Program-made: the position numbers and the translations under genes
The notes under the pieces: generated by a model
Database searches by the model: none
What the model was told of the DNA's origin: nothing
The model's input: only the letters and a program-made list of their open reading frames with translations
In this document: positions 24,000 through 35,935 of the stretch, one piece after another
How positions within the stretch are numbered: position 1 is the first letter of the stretch
Layout of the letters: each line of letters begins with the position of its first letter
Assembly (NCBI GenBank): GCA_026225945.1
Contig: JAMJFZ010002500.1
Location: 186,001 to 250,000, forward strand
Length of the DNA: 64,000 nt
Direction of reading: 5' to 3'
Source of the DNA: Cricetomys ansorgei
Taxonomy: Eukaryota > Chordata > Mammalia > Rodentia > Nesomyidae

Positions 24000-24840
24000 T
24001 CTTTTTATTTTGTTTTATGTGTATAAATGTTTGTCTGTGTACCATGTGTGTGCCTAGTGTAATGGAATATTTAAACTTATTCTCAAATATTGTAAAGCTG
24101 CTTGCACTTTTGTGCGGTAAAAGAACTTTAAACAGCTGCTGTATCTGACAGCAGGAGCTGCTTGTAGAAGGTCACCTTCCTTAGCTGTTAAAACCAGCTT
24201 TCTGGGTATAGATGGACTGCAGCTTTCTTGAATGCAGCAAGAATGCTATCTTAGGGAACCAGTAACTGCTCAATACCCTTGTATGGAGCAATTGATGTTC
24301 AGAAATACCTTGCTTTCTGAGATCTTAATGTTAAAGGCATTTGATTGTTTTATTGCTAACAGAAGAACTTTTTATGGTCTCCTCCCTTAGCCTAAGCACT
24401 AGATGAGGAATATTTCGACTAGGGCCTTGACTAACTGACCCACAAATGGCATCAAATCGGACAGCTAAGGTTTGGGATTGTTGTACTATGGAGGTTTTGT
24501 TCATTATGCAAATAAGGCCTTTGTGTCAGTAGGGCAGAGCTTTCAATTAATAAAACTCCTGAGAGACCATGAGCTTGGAGGTCAGTCCATCACAGAAGTT
24601 GGCCCTCTGCCAAGGTGGTTCAGGCTTTACATCAGAGAGATTGTCTTTTGTTCTCATTGAACCCGCTCAAGAATGATTGCCTCTACAGCCTGGTGCCCAT
24701 GGAAGCCAGATGAGGGCATTGGATTCCTTAGGACTGGACTTACAGACAGTTATAAGCCACCATGTGAGTGCTGAGAACTGAACCTCGTTCCTCAGGAAGA
24801 GCAGCCAGTGGTCTTAATTGCTGAGCCATCTTGCCAGCTC
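24000..24840 (-). repeat. B2 SINE, antisense, split by a solo LTR
   Basis: The 3' part (to GTGTGCCTAG, 24057) and the body (GCCTGGTGCCCATGGAAGCC from 24688 to TGAGCCATCTTGCCAGC) are parts of one B2, separated exactly by the 630-bp LTR. Confidence 0.85.
24058..24687 (+). mobile_element. Solo LTR, family A, copy 1 (630 bp)
   Basis: Begins TGTAATGGAATATTTAAAC, ends GATTGCCTCTACA, and carries AATAAAACTCCTGAG about 490 bp in. It interrupts an antisense B2, with flanks GCCTAG and GCCTGG (5 of 6 identical). It aligns along its length with 54729-55317. There is no internal retroviral sequence, so it is a solo LTR. Confidence 0.85.
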
Positions 24841-24841
24841 C

Positions 24842-25056
24842 CAATTTACTTTATTTTAATTATATGCCAGGGGAGGGACATAATTACACTGTACATGTAA
24901 GTGTAGATACTGATGAAGGCCAGGAGAGGGCACTGAATTGCCTGGAGCTGGAGTCATAACTAGTTGTAACCCACCCTGAGGTGGATACTGGAAGTCAAAC
25001 TGGTCCTCTGCAGGAGCAATCCGTGGTCTTAACTCCTGAGCCATCTCTCTAGCCTC
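24842..25056 (-). repeat. B2 SINE, antisense
   Basis: GGCCAGGAGAGGGCACTGAA, CTGGTCCTCTGCAGGAGC and TGAGCCATCTCTCTAGCC. Confidence 0.9.
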
Positions 25057-25454
25057 AGTAAGAAAGAACAGTGCTTACCTATAGTAAGCTATACTTAGCC
25101 CATAAATCATAATTTTCAATCCCCAACATAGATGATTCATGTGCTAATATGATAAATGTCTAAGTATGCTATAATAGTAAGTCATAATAAATAGGAAAAT
25201 AGTCATGATAAATAGTAGTATGGCAAAGAAAAAAGACATTAGTTAGGACCAAAAGAGTCAAAAGCTTCCTGGGGAAGGTAAGATTGAAGTTGGTCCTTAA
25301 AGGAAGGAAAGAATTTAGACAAATCAAAGAGAGGAATATGAGTAATAAAGAAAAATACAATTAAGGTAGATATGGGGAAAATACAATTGAAGATATATGG
25401 GAGGGTCTTGAATGTCAGAGGAATTTTTAACTCCCATACAAATAGCATTGCTAC

Positions 25455-25640
25455 GGCTAAGAAAATGACTCAGCGGCCAAAATGCTAGCCACGTAAGCCT
25501 GATGGCCTGAGTTCACTGCCTGCAACCTATATAAAGGTCTGCAGAGTTGCAGACCCTACAGAGTTGTCCTCTGACCTCCACACATGTGTCATGGCATGAA
25601 TTCCCACCATACACAGAACAATAATAAATAAAACGAACAA
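25455..25640 (+). repeat. B2/B3-type SINE
   Basis: AAAATGACTCAGCGGCCAAA, GCCTGAGTTCACTGCC and CCTCTGACCTCCACACATG before an AATAAATAAAAC tail. Confidence 0.75.
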
Positions 25641-26029
25641 ATAGCATTTCTAGATTATTTTTACAGAGGAAATATGACTGGTTTTACCAGAAAAATACTA
25701 ACAGCAAGAAGGCCAAGATAGGAATACTGCAGTTGTACAAAGTGTAAGAGTTGAGTGTCAGGAACAGGAGAGAAAGGACAGCATCAAGAAACAGACAATA
25801 GGCCAAGAATGGGTGCAGGCCTGTAGATCTAGCAATGGAGATAGGGAGATAGAAGTGTCATGAGTTTTTAGCCATGGTCTAGATATCTTTTCTCCAAAAG
25901 CAATAGTCTTTATAGATCTTATAATCTAGTAGGAAAGAGACCAGCATGCAACCGAAAGGCACGTTGTTCTAAGTGCTGTGGTAGAAGTCCGGGGAAGTGT
26001 GGAGTTCAGTAAAAGCAATAAAAGGAAAA

Positions 26030-26150
26030 GGAACTTGCTGAGCATGGTGGTGCAGACACAAGCCTTTGATCCCAGCATTTAGGAGGCACAGGCAAGCAAA
26101 TCTCTAAGAGTTCTTGGCCAGACTGGGCTACATAGTGAGACTTTGTCTCT

Positions 26151-26184
<34 letters not shown>

Positions 26185-26400
26185 TAGACACAGACACAGA
26201 AACAAAGAGACAGAGAGATTTAACTTGAGAAAGCACCAGAAATGACTGACTATTAATATTAGGAATAGCAACTTTTTTAAAAAGTTAAAAAGCCAAATGT
26301 GGTGGTACATGCCCTTAATCCCATCCCTCAGGAAGCTGAGGCAGAAGTATCTTTATGAATTCAAGGGTACTAGTGAGATCCTGTCTCAGAAACAGATAGC
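26030..26400 (+). repeat. Two B1 SINEs flanking a (GA)n(CAGA)n tract
   Basis: B1 pieces at 26035-26150 (GAGCATGGTGGTGCAGAC) and 26285-26400 (GTGGTGGTACATGCCCTTAA). Between them, 26151-26216 is GAGAGA then CAGACAGACAGA grown from the first tail. Confidence 0.8.
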
Positions 26401-26705
26401 AAGATTCTGTGGAACTAGTTAATAGATTTTGGAGGTATTCACATACTAAGATGAGGATAAATAAAACAAAGCATGTAAAGGCATTTTGCAAACTGTTACA
26501 TTAAGCTGTTAGATAATTTTCTTTTTATTGGTGCCTTGTGATGAGCCTGATGAATAGATGAATTATTAGGGAAGGATGTAGAAGATGAAGGGAAACAAGG
26601 TTGAGCCTGAGCCTGAGTGGAGAATACTTATAGTTGTTCCCAGAGACTTGGGGAAAGAAACACTGTTGGAAAAGAAGGAAACAGAGCATTAGAATATAGA
26701 TGGGC

Positions 26706-26775
26706 AGGCCTGGAGATGTGGCTCAGTGGCAGGGTGCTTTTCTGGTATGTAGTTTATTCCCCAGCACTGAGGAGA
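26706..26775 (+). repeat. ID-type SINE
   Basis: CCTGGAGATGTGGCTCAGTG and TTTATTCCCCAGCACTGAGG. Confidence 0.75.
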
Positions 26776-27409
26776 ATGAAGAAAGAAAGTAGAGAAGAAG
26801 AGTGTTCCAGAAAAGAATGTGGCTATCAGAGATTCAAAAGCAGTAAGGTGGTGATAGGGAAAAACATAAGAGAAAGCCCACTGAATTCAAGACTGTAAGA
26901 GATCATTGGTGAATTGGAAAGTAAGAAAAGGATTAAAATCAGATTAGGCTCAAATGAAAGGAACCTTTCTGTTCAGAGTGTTTGTGCCAGTCCCTGGGAG
27001 ATCAAACAGAAAAGAGCAGGTCCAGACTGGAAAATTGGCTCAATGGATACCTGAGTGAGGTCAGCCAATAGCAAATGCAAACACAGAAGGCAGGAACAGC
27101 GTGTAGCAACAGTTCAGAAGTCACAAAGCAGTTGGGATCAGCATGAGAAACTAATAGGCATCTGGCCAGAGAGTCGGGACAACAAAAGGATAATCAGATC
27201 TCAAAGACTAGCAGCTAAAAGGAAAATAGGAATGCTTCCAGGTGACATCTTGGGGTTTCCAGTGCAGCAAAGTGCCACACAGAAAAGATATCCATTAAAC
27301 ATTATTGAAAGAATGAGTGCATTCACTCAATACTTACTGAATGAATGAATATCACAAATAATTGCATCTGGTTATCACATAGAAAGAGTATAAATTTAGA
27401 ATAAGACTA

Positions 27410-27610
27410 AATATTTTTGTATTATCTTATGTGTATCAGTGTTTTACCTTCCTGGTGCCCTCTGATGTCAGAAAGGGGATCTGAAATCAGATCCTCTGGA
27501 ACTAGAGTTACAGGTGGTTGTAAGCCACTATGTAGGTGCTAGGAAGTGAACCTAGGTCCTCTGCAAGGATAACAAGTGATCTTAACCATTCAGCCATCTC
27601 TTCAACCCGG
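27410..27610 (-). repeat. B2 SINE, antisense
   Basis: GATCCTCTGGAACTAGAGTT, AGGTCCTCTGCAAGGATAAC and TTCAGCCATCTCTTCAACC. Confidence 0.9.
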
Positions 27611-27699
27611 GAATGAGACTCTAATTTATATCCCAGTCAATTTTTTCAGCCCATAAACATTTATTATATGTGCCTGGAGTACTTAGGACTCTGTGTATC

Positions 27700-28400
27700 C
27701 CAGTCAGGTGTCATGGTTCATGCTTGTAATCCTAGCATTTGGGAGGCTGAGGCAAGAAGATTGCCATGAGTTTGGACTACAAGGCCTGGTCTATAAAGCA
27801 AGACGCCATCTCAAAAATCAAACCTCTATCTCCCCCTGCCAAAGAAGCTTCTGTGAATCAAAAAAGAAAAGACACAGTCTAGCTTGGTGGTTCATGAAAG
27901 TTTGTGATCGCAGGACTCAGGAGGTTAAGTTGGGCTATGTAGTGAGAAATCTCAAAAAGGAAAGAAAAGGAGCTAGAGGGGTGACTCGGTAGTCAAGAGC
28001 ACTTGCTACTCTTCCAAAAGACCCATATTTGATTCCCAGTACCCACGTGGCAGCTCACAGCTGTCTGTAACTCTAGTTACTGGATATAATGCCCTCTTCT
28101 GACCTCCATAGGTATCACACACATAAGTGTTTTGCACAGATACACATGTAGGCAAAACACCCATATGCATAAAATAATTTTTTTAAATGAAAAGGAAAGA
28201 AAGGAAACAAACAAAAGCAGTTCTTGTAGAGATGGCTCAGTGGTTAAGAGCACATACTGTTCTTACAGAGAACCCAAATTCAATTCCCAGCCCCCACATC
28301 AGGCAGCTCACAACTGCCTGTATCTCCAGCTCCAGGGGATCTGATACCTTTCTGACCTTCTCCTACATGCACACATACAATAAGTAATAATTAATTTTTT
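27700..28400 (+). repeat. SINE stack: B1, B1, B2, B2
   Basis: B1-like at 27700-27825 (GTAATCCTAGCATTTGGGAG) and 27873-27965; B2 at 27968-28185 (GTAGTCAAGAGCACTTGCTA) and 28213-28400 (GATGGCTCAGTGGTTAAGAG), each with an A-rich tail. Confidence 0.85.
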
Positions 28401-29460
28401 TTTAAAGAAAATGTTTTAAAAAAAAAAAGCAAATCTATTTTTAAAAAAGCAGTTCTTTAATCCAGCAACTTATAGTTGATTGATAGTCAGAAGCATACAA
28501 TTTTTCTTTGGTTGGTGATATGACAAATTTGTATGCAAGTATAATTTACAGACTCCTAGAATATAGTGATCTGCTGTACTCAAGATTGAAGGGCCAGAAG
28601 GACCAAGAGAGCAGGGACTGAACATTGCAGAGGTGGGATGGGGGGGTGTGAGGTGATTCCAACTGAATGGACCAATAAGGGTGAATGTCAGATGTAAGTG
28701 AGCACAGCCTGTTCAGGGCACTCCAAATGTTTAAGCACATTTAGAGCCAAGTGTGATGTACTAGGTCAGGGCAAGGAAGTGAGGACAGAAGAGAAGAGGC
28801 CGAGTGATAAGTAGGGGCCAGATCACAAAGGACTTTGTGTAACATGCTTAAAGAGATTGGATTTTTTTTCTCTGAAGGTGATGGAAAGCAAATGATGAAT
28901 TTTAAGCAGGGAAGAGACATGATCAAATTTGCATTTTAGAAATAGCAACCATGGAGGATGGGTTAGGAGATGAGCCTGAGAGCAGGGAGAATAATTTAGT
29001 AGGCTACTGCGGAGATGAGTGAAAAATGATGAGGGCCTGAACTCAGCTAAGAAGTCTCGGGACTTTAGAAGTCGGGAGACAGCAATGACAAAGTATAACT
29101 TCTGGTCAAAGTTGGGGAGAGAGAAGAGGCCAGGTGATTCCCTCTTCCAGCTTGGCATCTGGGAGAGGGCGAGAGTGAAAGAGCAAAGCGGAACACAGTG
29201 AGGGAATAGACACATACAGGCTTCTCCCATGGTTTAAGCACTGTGCAAAGAATTTTACGTCTATTACTTTATTCCTTAAAATAAAGCTGTCTGGTATCCA
29301 CGCAGCCATGTAAAAGGAATAAGAACTCAGAAAGCTTTACTCTTGGATCTCAGCCAGCACAGGTGTTTTTCAGGCCCTGAGATAGGTGTGTTGGGAGAAA
29401 GTGAGCATATCATTAAATGAATATTTTCCATGGATGCCAGAATCTTGCAGAAGATTCTGC
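28400..29460. other. Ancient-repeat-like sequence, no gene
   Basis: The segment with TTTTAAGCAGGGAAGAGACA and TGATCAAATTTGCATTTTAG (about 28.9 kb) resembles an old mammal-wide interspersed repeat whose name I cannot confirm. The 135-codon minus frame at 28823-29230 has no recognisable domain. Confidence 0.5.
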
Positions 29461-29464
29461 TTTT

Positions 29465-29650
29465 TTTTTTTAAGATTCATGTATTTTATTTATGAGTGAT
29501 CTATCTGCATGTGCACCTGCATGCCAGAACAGGGCATCTGATCCCATTGTAGATGGTTGTGAGCCACCATGTGGCTGCTCGGAATTAAATCAGAACCTCT
29601 GGAAAAACAGTTAGTGCTCTTAACTGCTGAGCCATCTCTCCAGCCCCAAA
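29465..29650 (-). repeat. B2 SINE, antisense
   Basis: Poly-T start, GAACAGGGCATCTGATCCC, and TGCTGAGCCATCTCTCCAGC. Confidence 0.92.
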
Positions 29651-29928
29651 AGATTCCACTCTTGATTTGCTCCACAGAAGAGACCCTAAGGCTAAGAAAA
29701 ATGGTTCTATATATAGAAGAGAAAGCTCAGAGAGCTCTGTCCCCAAGGCAGACCTGTCTCAAAGAAATACAAGATATACTAGAGGTGGTGCTACATTGCC
29801 AGGGCCGGCCTTGGGCAAGTCGGAAAGTACCTGGATGGGGAGTGAGACTGAAGGGCCTTATGAGGAGAGGGGAAAAGAGACGCAAAGGGAAGGGAATAGA
29901 CCAGACACACACAGTATCATTGAGCTCA

Positions 29929-30350
29929 GATGGAATGGAGCTGACATTTAATTTTTCTCTCAATTCTTATACCCCTTTCCTCAAGGGGCTACGTGCAGCT
30001 ACAGAAGTTACAAAGACAATGATCACAAAGAATGCAGCATATCAGTCACATGAGAGAAACATCTCATTCTCTAGTTAATCCTAAACTTTGAGACTTCTCC
30101 TTTTTCTGCTGGAGCAAGATGTTTATCCTGAGAGGTAACCTGTCTCAGGGAAGCTAATTGTTTACCCAGGGAAGTAGCTTCTCTAGGTGGATTTAAATGC
30201 TCATCTATGACAATAGTCTCACACGATGAAGCTAGATGTTCAGCCGGAGAAAGGACACTACTTTAGATAACCTTGACTTCCCCCAAACCAGCCTCTCTCG
30301 AGCAGTTATAACATTTTGTGACTCAGTTATGCTCAAAAGATCTCCCAATA
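29929..30350 (-). repeat. LTR-like block related to 21.7-22.2 kb
   Basis: Minus strand GGGGTATAAGAATTGAGAG matches the TATA/poly-A core of the block at 21.79 kb. On the plus strand both show TTCTTATACCC, then ACGTGCAG, then AATGATCACAA in the same order. Ends are not defined. Confidence 0.5.
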
Positions 30351-30399
30351 AAGGTACTAGGCAATTTTAGCCAGAGGCTTCACAGCAGGGTCCAGGCCC

Positions 30400-30545
30400 A
30401 GAGTCTGAAGGGCTCACCACACTACCTGTCTCTAATCTCAGCACATAGGAGGCAGAGGCAGGAGGATCTGAGCTGCAATGTGAGTCTCAGCTACATAACA
30501 AATTCCAGACAAGCTGGGGCTGTATGAGACCCCGTCTCAAACAGC
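30400..30545 (+). repeat. B1 SINE followed by (CTG)n-like run
   Basis: CTCTAATCTCAGCACATAGG, GGAGGCAGAGGCAGGAGGAT and GAGACCCCGTCTCAAAC; just after it, GCAGCTGCTGCTGCTGCAGC. Confidence 0.8.
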
Positions 30546-30689
30546 AATGGCAGCTGCTGCTGCTGCAGCAACAAGAGTACAAGGTAGGCTCTTCAAAGAA
30601 CAGAGGTCAATATATTCCTGGATCCCAGTGAATGAACAGCTCCAGGTGCAACCGCTTTCCCTCCGCCTGACCTCTCCCTAAGCATCTGG

Positions 30690-31066
30690 TATCGTCTTAA
30701 TCAATCAATTGCTGTGAAGAGACTTCAAGACCCATCAAAACTCTTGCAAAGGAAAGCAATTTAACTGAGTCTGGCTCACAGTTCAGAGGTTTAGCTCATT
30801 ATCAGCATGGTGGGAAGCATGGTGCCATTCAGGCAGACAAGGTGCTGGAGAAGTAGCTGAGAGTTCTACACCCTGATCTGCAGGCCAAGAGAGAGAGACT
30901 AGGCCTAGCTTGAGCTTTTGAAATCCCCAAACTCACCCCCAGTGACACACTTCCTCCAACAAGGCCACACCTCCTAATCCCTCTCAAATAGTGCCACTCC
31001 CAAATGATCAAGAATTCAAATATATGAGCCTATGGGAGTCATTTCCACTCAAACCACCACCACAGG
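30690..31066 (-). repeat. Rodent interspersed repeat (URR-like), antisense, near full length
   Basis: Begins with an ATTGCTGTGAAGAGAC end; then AACAAGGCCACACCTCCTAA, and ends ATATATGAGCCTATGGGAGT and CACTCAAACCACCAC. It is the mirror image of 36972-37360. Confidence 0.8.
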
Positions 31067-31247
31067 TGCCAAACTAGAAGTTTTCTTTTCTGATTCTGTA
31101 ATGAGTCCAGGGTTACAATATCTGATACCTAGGGCCCATTCAACTAGGTCTCAATTGTGTCAAAACAAAATCAAGAAATGGGCAAAACTGATAATTCAGC
31201 TAGTCAGAGCCAGGGTCAGAACTTGAACTTTTAAGTTCTTAGATACA

Positions 31248-31510
31248 GTTTCTTCCTTCCTTCCTTCCTTCCTTCCTTCCTTCCTTCCTTCTTTCCTTCC
31301 TTCCTTCCTTTCTTTCTCTCTCTCTCCCTTTCTCTCTCTCTCTTTCTTTCTTCCTTTCTTCCTTTCTTTCTTTCTTTCTTTCTGACTCTACATAGCCCTA
31401 GCTGTCCTGGAACTCACTCTGTAGACCAGGCTGGCCTTGAACTCACAGAGATCCACCTGCCTCTGCCACATGAGTGCTAGTACTAAAGGCATGCACCACC
31501 ACCTCTTGGC
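31248..31510 (-). repeat. (TTCC/TTTC)n microsatellite and antisense B1
   Basis: About 135 bp of TTCC and TTTC repeats form the tail of a B1 at 31384-31510 (AGACCAGGCTGGCCTTGAAC). Confidence 0.95.
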
Positions 31511-31514
31511 TCTT

Positions 31515-31765
31515 TGTTAGGGTTTCTATTGCTGTGATAAAACAAAGAACAAAACAAAAACCAAAAGCACCTTGAGGAGGAAAGGCTTTACTTCAGTTTA
31601 CACTTCATCTTATAGAATATCATTTAAGCAACTATGACCAGTTGCTTGGTTCCTGCATTGGCTTCCCTGACCTGGAAGTGTGAATCAGATAAACCCTCCC
31701 CTCCCTTATGTGACTTTTTGTCAGAGTGTCTTATCAGAGCAACAGAAAGAAGCTGGAACAGCTCT
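31515..31765 (+). repeat. Short rodent repeat with inverted ends
   Basis: The left end TTAGGGTTTCTATTGCTGTG and the right end TTATCAGAGCAACAGAAAG are inverted relative to each other. This is the arrangement of a nonautonomous DNA-transposon-like element with an internal deletion. Confidence 0.55.
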
Positions 31766-31969
31766 GTAATTAAATTCCTTTGTAATAGGACCTCTCTCTT
31801 TTGTTCCTCTTCCTTGTGGTGTCAAACCACAGAACAGGTCCTTGATAATATGTTGCTGAAATGCATTGTAACTGCAGAAGAGGATCAGGGCACCGCATGG
31901 AGGACATTTGTCGTTCTCCAGCATCCTCTTTCCCTTGTACCACCATCCCCCAATCAGCCTTGCTAGACA

Positions 31970-32670
31970 CCCAGAGTCATTGTTAATGTCTTTTCCTCTC
32001 TTTCAACCCAATGGCTTTACTTCCTGTGTACTTTTCGATACTCCCTCTTCCTAAATGTCCCACTGCTATCTTAGAGCAGGCTTCATCTCTCTCCAGCATT
32101 AGGGCAATAGCTTGCTAACTGGCCTCTGCTTCCAGGCCTCACTCTTCACAATCACCTGCCAACCAGCCACCAAAGTGAGCTACCCAAAATACAAATATGG
32201 CCATGTCATTTCTCAGCTCACTCCTTCATTTTTCTTATATTTTTTTATTTGTGTGCATGCATATTTACAACAGCACATGTGTAGAAGTCAGAGGACAAGT
32301 AGCAGAAGTTGGTTCTCTCCTTTTGTCATGTGGGTCTCTGGGATTGAACTCTGGCCATCAGGCTTAGCAGCAAGCACCGTTAATGCTGAGCCATCTCTCC
32401 AGTCTAGATTGTCATCTAAAAGTTCTCTGATAAACCAGTGTGGTGCTATTCTCCTGTAATCCAGTACTGGGGCGGCTGAGGGAGGAAAATTGCAAGAATT
32501 CTGGCCTGGGCCACATAGCAGGAGACCCGTATTGCAAAAGAATAAATAAATAAAGCTCCTCAGTGGATTCAAACTGCTTAATTCCACACATGAGATATCC
32601 CAGTCTGGCCCTGCCAGATCTCAGCCTCATATCTTGTCTCTCTAGCCCTTGAAACTTCTCACTCACAGCC
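31970..32670 (+). repeat. Ancient (L2-like) repeat with nested antisense B2 and a B1
   Basis: TGGCCATGTCATTTCTCAGC before, and TCAGTGGATTCAAACTGC, CAGTCTGGCCCTGCCAGAT after, belong to one old repeat. It is split by an antisense B2 at 32232-32405 (TGAGCCATCTCTCCAGTC) and a B1 at 32418-32545. Confidence 0.6.
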
Positions 32671-32884
32671 TATGCTACAGCAAGAGGCCTATTCATGGAC
32701 TGTTCATGGCCCTATCTGCCTGTGTGTTTCTGACTTCTTGAACATCTCAGTTGTATTTTCTGTTTTGATTTGTTTTTATTTTCTCCTGGCAAATTCTTCA
32801 TTGTCTTTAAAAGAATCTTTGACAGAAAAAGAAGGGAAAGAAGAGAAAAAATAAAATAAAAGAGAACTTTAAAAAGAAGGGGGG

Positions 32885-33335
32885 GGGGCACTGGAGAGAT
32901 GGCTCAATAGTTGAGATTACTGGCTGCTATTCCAGGGGACCCGAGTTCAATTTCTAGCACCTACATGACAACTCATAACTATCTATAACTCCAGTTTTAA
33001 GGGATTCAATACTCTTTTCTGGCTTCCGTGGGTACCATACGCATGTGGTACGCAGAAATACACACAGGCAAAATTCTCATAAACATGAAATAAAATACAA
33101 ATAATTTAAAGAGAGGAGGAGGGAGAGAAGGGTATGGAGAGAAGGCTCAGTGGCTAAGAATACTTCCTGTTCTTCCAGGAAGACCCAAGTTTGATTCCCA
33201 GCACCCACATCAGATGGATCCATCTTCAAGGGATCTGACACCTTCTTCTGACCTCAGCAGGCACACACATGTGGCATATGTTCACACAAACCAATGCAAC
33301 TGCGTAAATTTTTAAATTCTTAAAAAATAAAGAAA
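32885..33335 (+). repeat. Two tandem-order B2 SINEs
   Basis: B2 at 32889-33110 (CACTGGAGAGATGGCTCAAT) and 33137-33335 (GAGAGAAGGCTCAGTGGCTA), same strand. Confidence 0.9.
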
Positions 33336-33639
33336 GCAAAGAAAAAAATGTTTGTTTCTATGTGGAAAGATTACACATATTACACATACACATACACAGA
33401 GTTAGCATATACCCAAATCTTTGGGCTTCATTCCAGTTTGTGAGGGATCAAATTCACCCAATATAGATTCATCTATCATATTTCCCACCCCGAAAGCATC
33501 TACATACTTTTGAAACCATTTCCTCTGTTTGTAGTTGTTGAGAGACTAAACATACATTCAATAATATTCTTCAGTTGTGATGGAGTATTATAAATACTAT
33601 GAGGATACCTACTTCTGATTATTTATTGGACATCCACCT

Positions 33640-34055
33640 TTTATTTTGTTTTGAGACAGTCTCTCATTATGTAGCCCAGGCTGGCTTTGAACTCATGGCA
33701 GCTCCTGCTTCAACCTCCCATGTACTGAGAATACAAATATAAATCACCATACCAGGCCAAGGAATCCTTTTGTCTTGACTCTATATATTTGGTACATATT
33801 TTTTGGTTGATTTGTTTGAGACAAGGTATCATGTAGCCCAGGTTGACCTTGAAAGATCTATGTCACTGAGGGTCACTTTGAACTTCTGATTCCCTACCTA
33901 TACTTTATCTCTCAGTAATAGGCACATTCCACACCTAGATTTTTTTTTTTAAGACAGAATTTTGGTGTGTGGCGCAGGTTGTCCTGGAACTCGTAACTCC
34001 TGCCTCAGGCCTCTCTAGTTCTGAGATTACAAGCATGTACCACCATGCCTGGAAC
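33640..34055 (-). repeat. Three antisense B1 SINEs
   Basis: At 33640-33760 (GTAGCCCAGGCTGGCTTTGA), 33785-33935 and 33945-34055 (GAGATTACAAGCATGTACCA). Confidence 0.85.
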
Positions 34056-34061
34056 TTGATA

Positions 34062-34690
34062 CATGTGCTAGTTAGTTTTTGTGTCAACTTGACACAAGCC
34101 AGAGTCATCTAGAAAGAAGGAAGATCAATTGAGAATATATCTCCATAAGATTGGCTTGTAAGAAAGTTTGTGGGGGCATTTTTCTTGATTCATCATTGAT
34201 GTGGAAGGGACCAGGCCACTGTGGGTAATGTTACCTCTGGGCATGTAGTCCTAGGTTGTATAGGAAAGTAGGCTAAGGGGCTGGAAAGATATTTCAATGG
34301 TTAAGAGTCCATAATGTTCTTGGAGAGGACCTGAATTCTATTCCCAACACCTACATCGTGGCTCAAAACTATATGTAATGCCAGTTCCAGAGGATCCAAC
34401 ACCATCTTCTGAAGTTCATGGGCTTATGCATACATGTGGTGCACATATGCACTCAGGAACACACAAACACATAAAATCTTTTTTAAAGGCAGGCTAAGCA
34501 ATCTATAGAGAGTAAGCCAGTAATCAGAGTTCCTCCATGGTCTTTGCTTTAGCTCCTGCCTCTAGGTTTCTGCTTGAGTTCTTGCCCTGACTTCCCTCAA
34601 TGATGAACTGTGATCAGTATATGTAAGCCAAATAATCCCTTTTCTCTCTAAGTTTCTTTTGATCATGGTTTTTAACCACAATAATAGATA
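34062..34690 (+). repeat. Rodent repeat (GTGTCAACTTGACACAAGCC family) with nested B2
   Basis: Starts GTGCTAGTTAGTTTTTGTG, CAACTTGACACAAGCCAGAG. A B2 (34275-34490) splits it, and it resumes AGGCTAAGCAATCTATAGAG and ends TTTTAACCACAATAATAG. It is homologous to 39365-39745. Confidence 0.8.
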
Positions 34691-35219
34691 GCAAACTAGA
34701 ATAGGAATTGGTAACAGAAGTAGGGTATTGCTGTGAATGGCATGGCCATGTTGTTTGTGGGAAGGAAAGAGGGAAGTTTTGGGGGCTTTGAGCTAGAAAA
34801 GCCACTGAGTGCTCAGGGTTTAGTGGGCTGCTGTTGTGGAAGGTTAGAAGACAATTGTGGGAGCAATGCAGATGATGGAGGCCCTGTGAGGTTTCAGAGG
34901 GAAGCAAAGACTCTATTAGGACTGCTCATATGATATTTTTATTTAGAATCTGTATTTTCTGGTTGTCTGGGCCTGAAGAATAAACTATAATTAACAGGAC
35001 ACCACTGGAGTGAAATCTTAGCTTTATTAGGATAATTGATGCTGATTGACTGAGGCTGGAAAAGTAGATGTAATTAATAAAAGATGTAATTAATAAAAGA
35101 CCAGCATCACTGAGGCAAAATCTTTGGGGAAGTATTCCCTCAGGATTATCACACAGATAAGCTGTGGTCCCGAGGGGAACAAGGCTGCTTCTCATGTTGT
35201 CAACCAAACTTTGAAATGT

Positions 35220-35560
35220 GTAGGACTCTCCCATGTGGTACTGGTTTGAGTGGCATGAAAGCTGCAGAAGGGGTTATAGGGAGAGGCTGAGGCTTGGCAC
35301 CAGATGTCAGGGTTGGAGCCCCCAAAGAGAGTCCAGGAGATGCCATTGATAAAAGTGCATCCTCAGTTGCAGGGCAGAACCCAACATATTGTAGATGCCA
35401 GGATCATGGGGCAAACATAATGATAGTAGCAGATGTGGAGAGGAGTTGGCCAGAGCTCACAAGACAAGCTGTTTGTGCTGTGGATGGCAGAGCTGGAGCA
35501 ACGGGCCTACCAAAGTCCTTTGGTGTCCAGGATACTGGAGGCTGAATACAGTTGAATTTG
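35220..35560 (+). repeat. Unnamed repeat, copy 1
   Basis: GTGGTACTGGTTTGAGTGGC, GAGGCTTGGCACCAGATG, AAAAGTGCATCCTCAGTTGC and ATCATGGGGCAAAC correspond in order to 38430-38830. It holds an 83-84 codon frame on two phases that I do not regard as coding. Confidence 0.65.
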
Positions 35561-35725
35561 GCTTTTTCTTTGATCTAATTGTGACTGTGCCCTGGTTCTT
35601 CTCTCCTGGAATAAGAAAATATTTAACTTATAGAGGCACCCACAGTTGAGGGACTCTAGATTTTTTTTTAATTAGATTTTTGTTTTCTTCTTAGCTTTTA
35701 AAAGAAAACTTAGACTTTTTGTTTG

Positions 35726-35875
35726 TTTTGTTTTTTAGGACAGGGTTTCTCTGTGTAGTCCTGGCTGTTCTGGAACTCTGTAGACCAGGCTGGCCTCAAA
35801 CTCAGAGATCTACTTGCCTCTGCCTCCTAAGTGCTGAGATTAAAGGTTTATGCCACCACCACCCAACTGAGAACT
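35726..35875 (-). repeat. B1 SINE, antisense
   Basis: AGGACAGGGTTTCTCTGTGT and GTAGACCAGGCTGGCCTCAA. Confidence 0.95.
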
Positions 35876-35935
35876 TAAACTTTAAAGTATTGAAAATTTT
35901 AAAGACTTTAAGGCTTTAAAGTTATATTATGTTGG

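Noticed and set aside
30541..30570. CAG/CTG-type triplet run (GCAGCTGCTGCTGCTGCAGC).
   Set aside because: Only a few units next to a B1 tail; too short to be notable.
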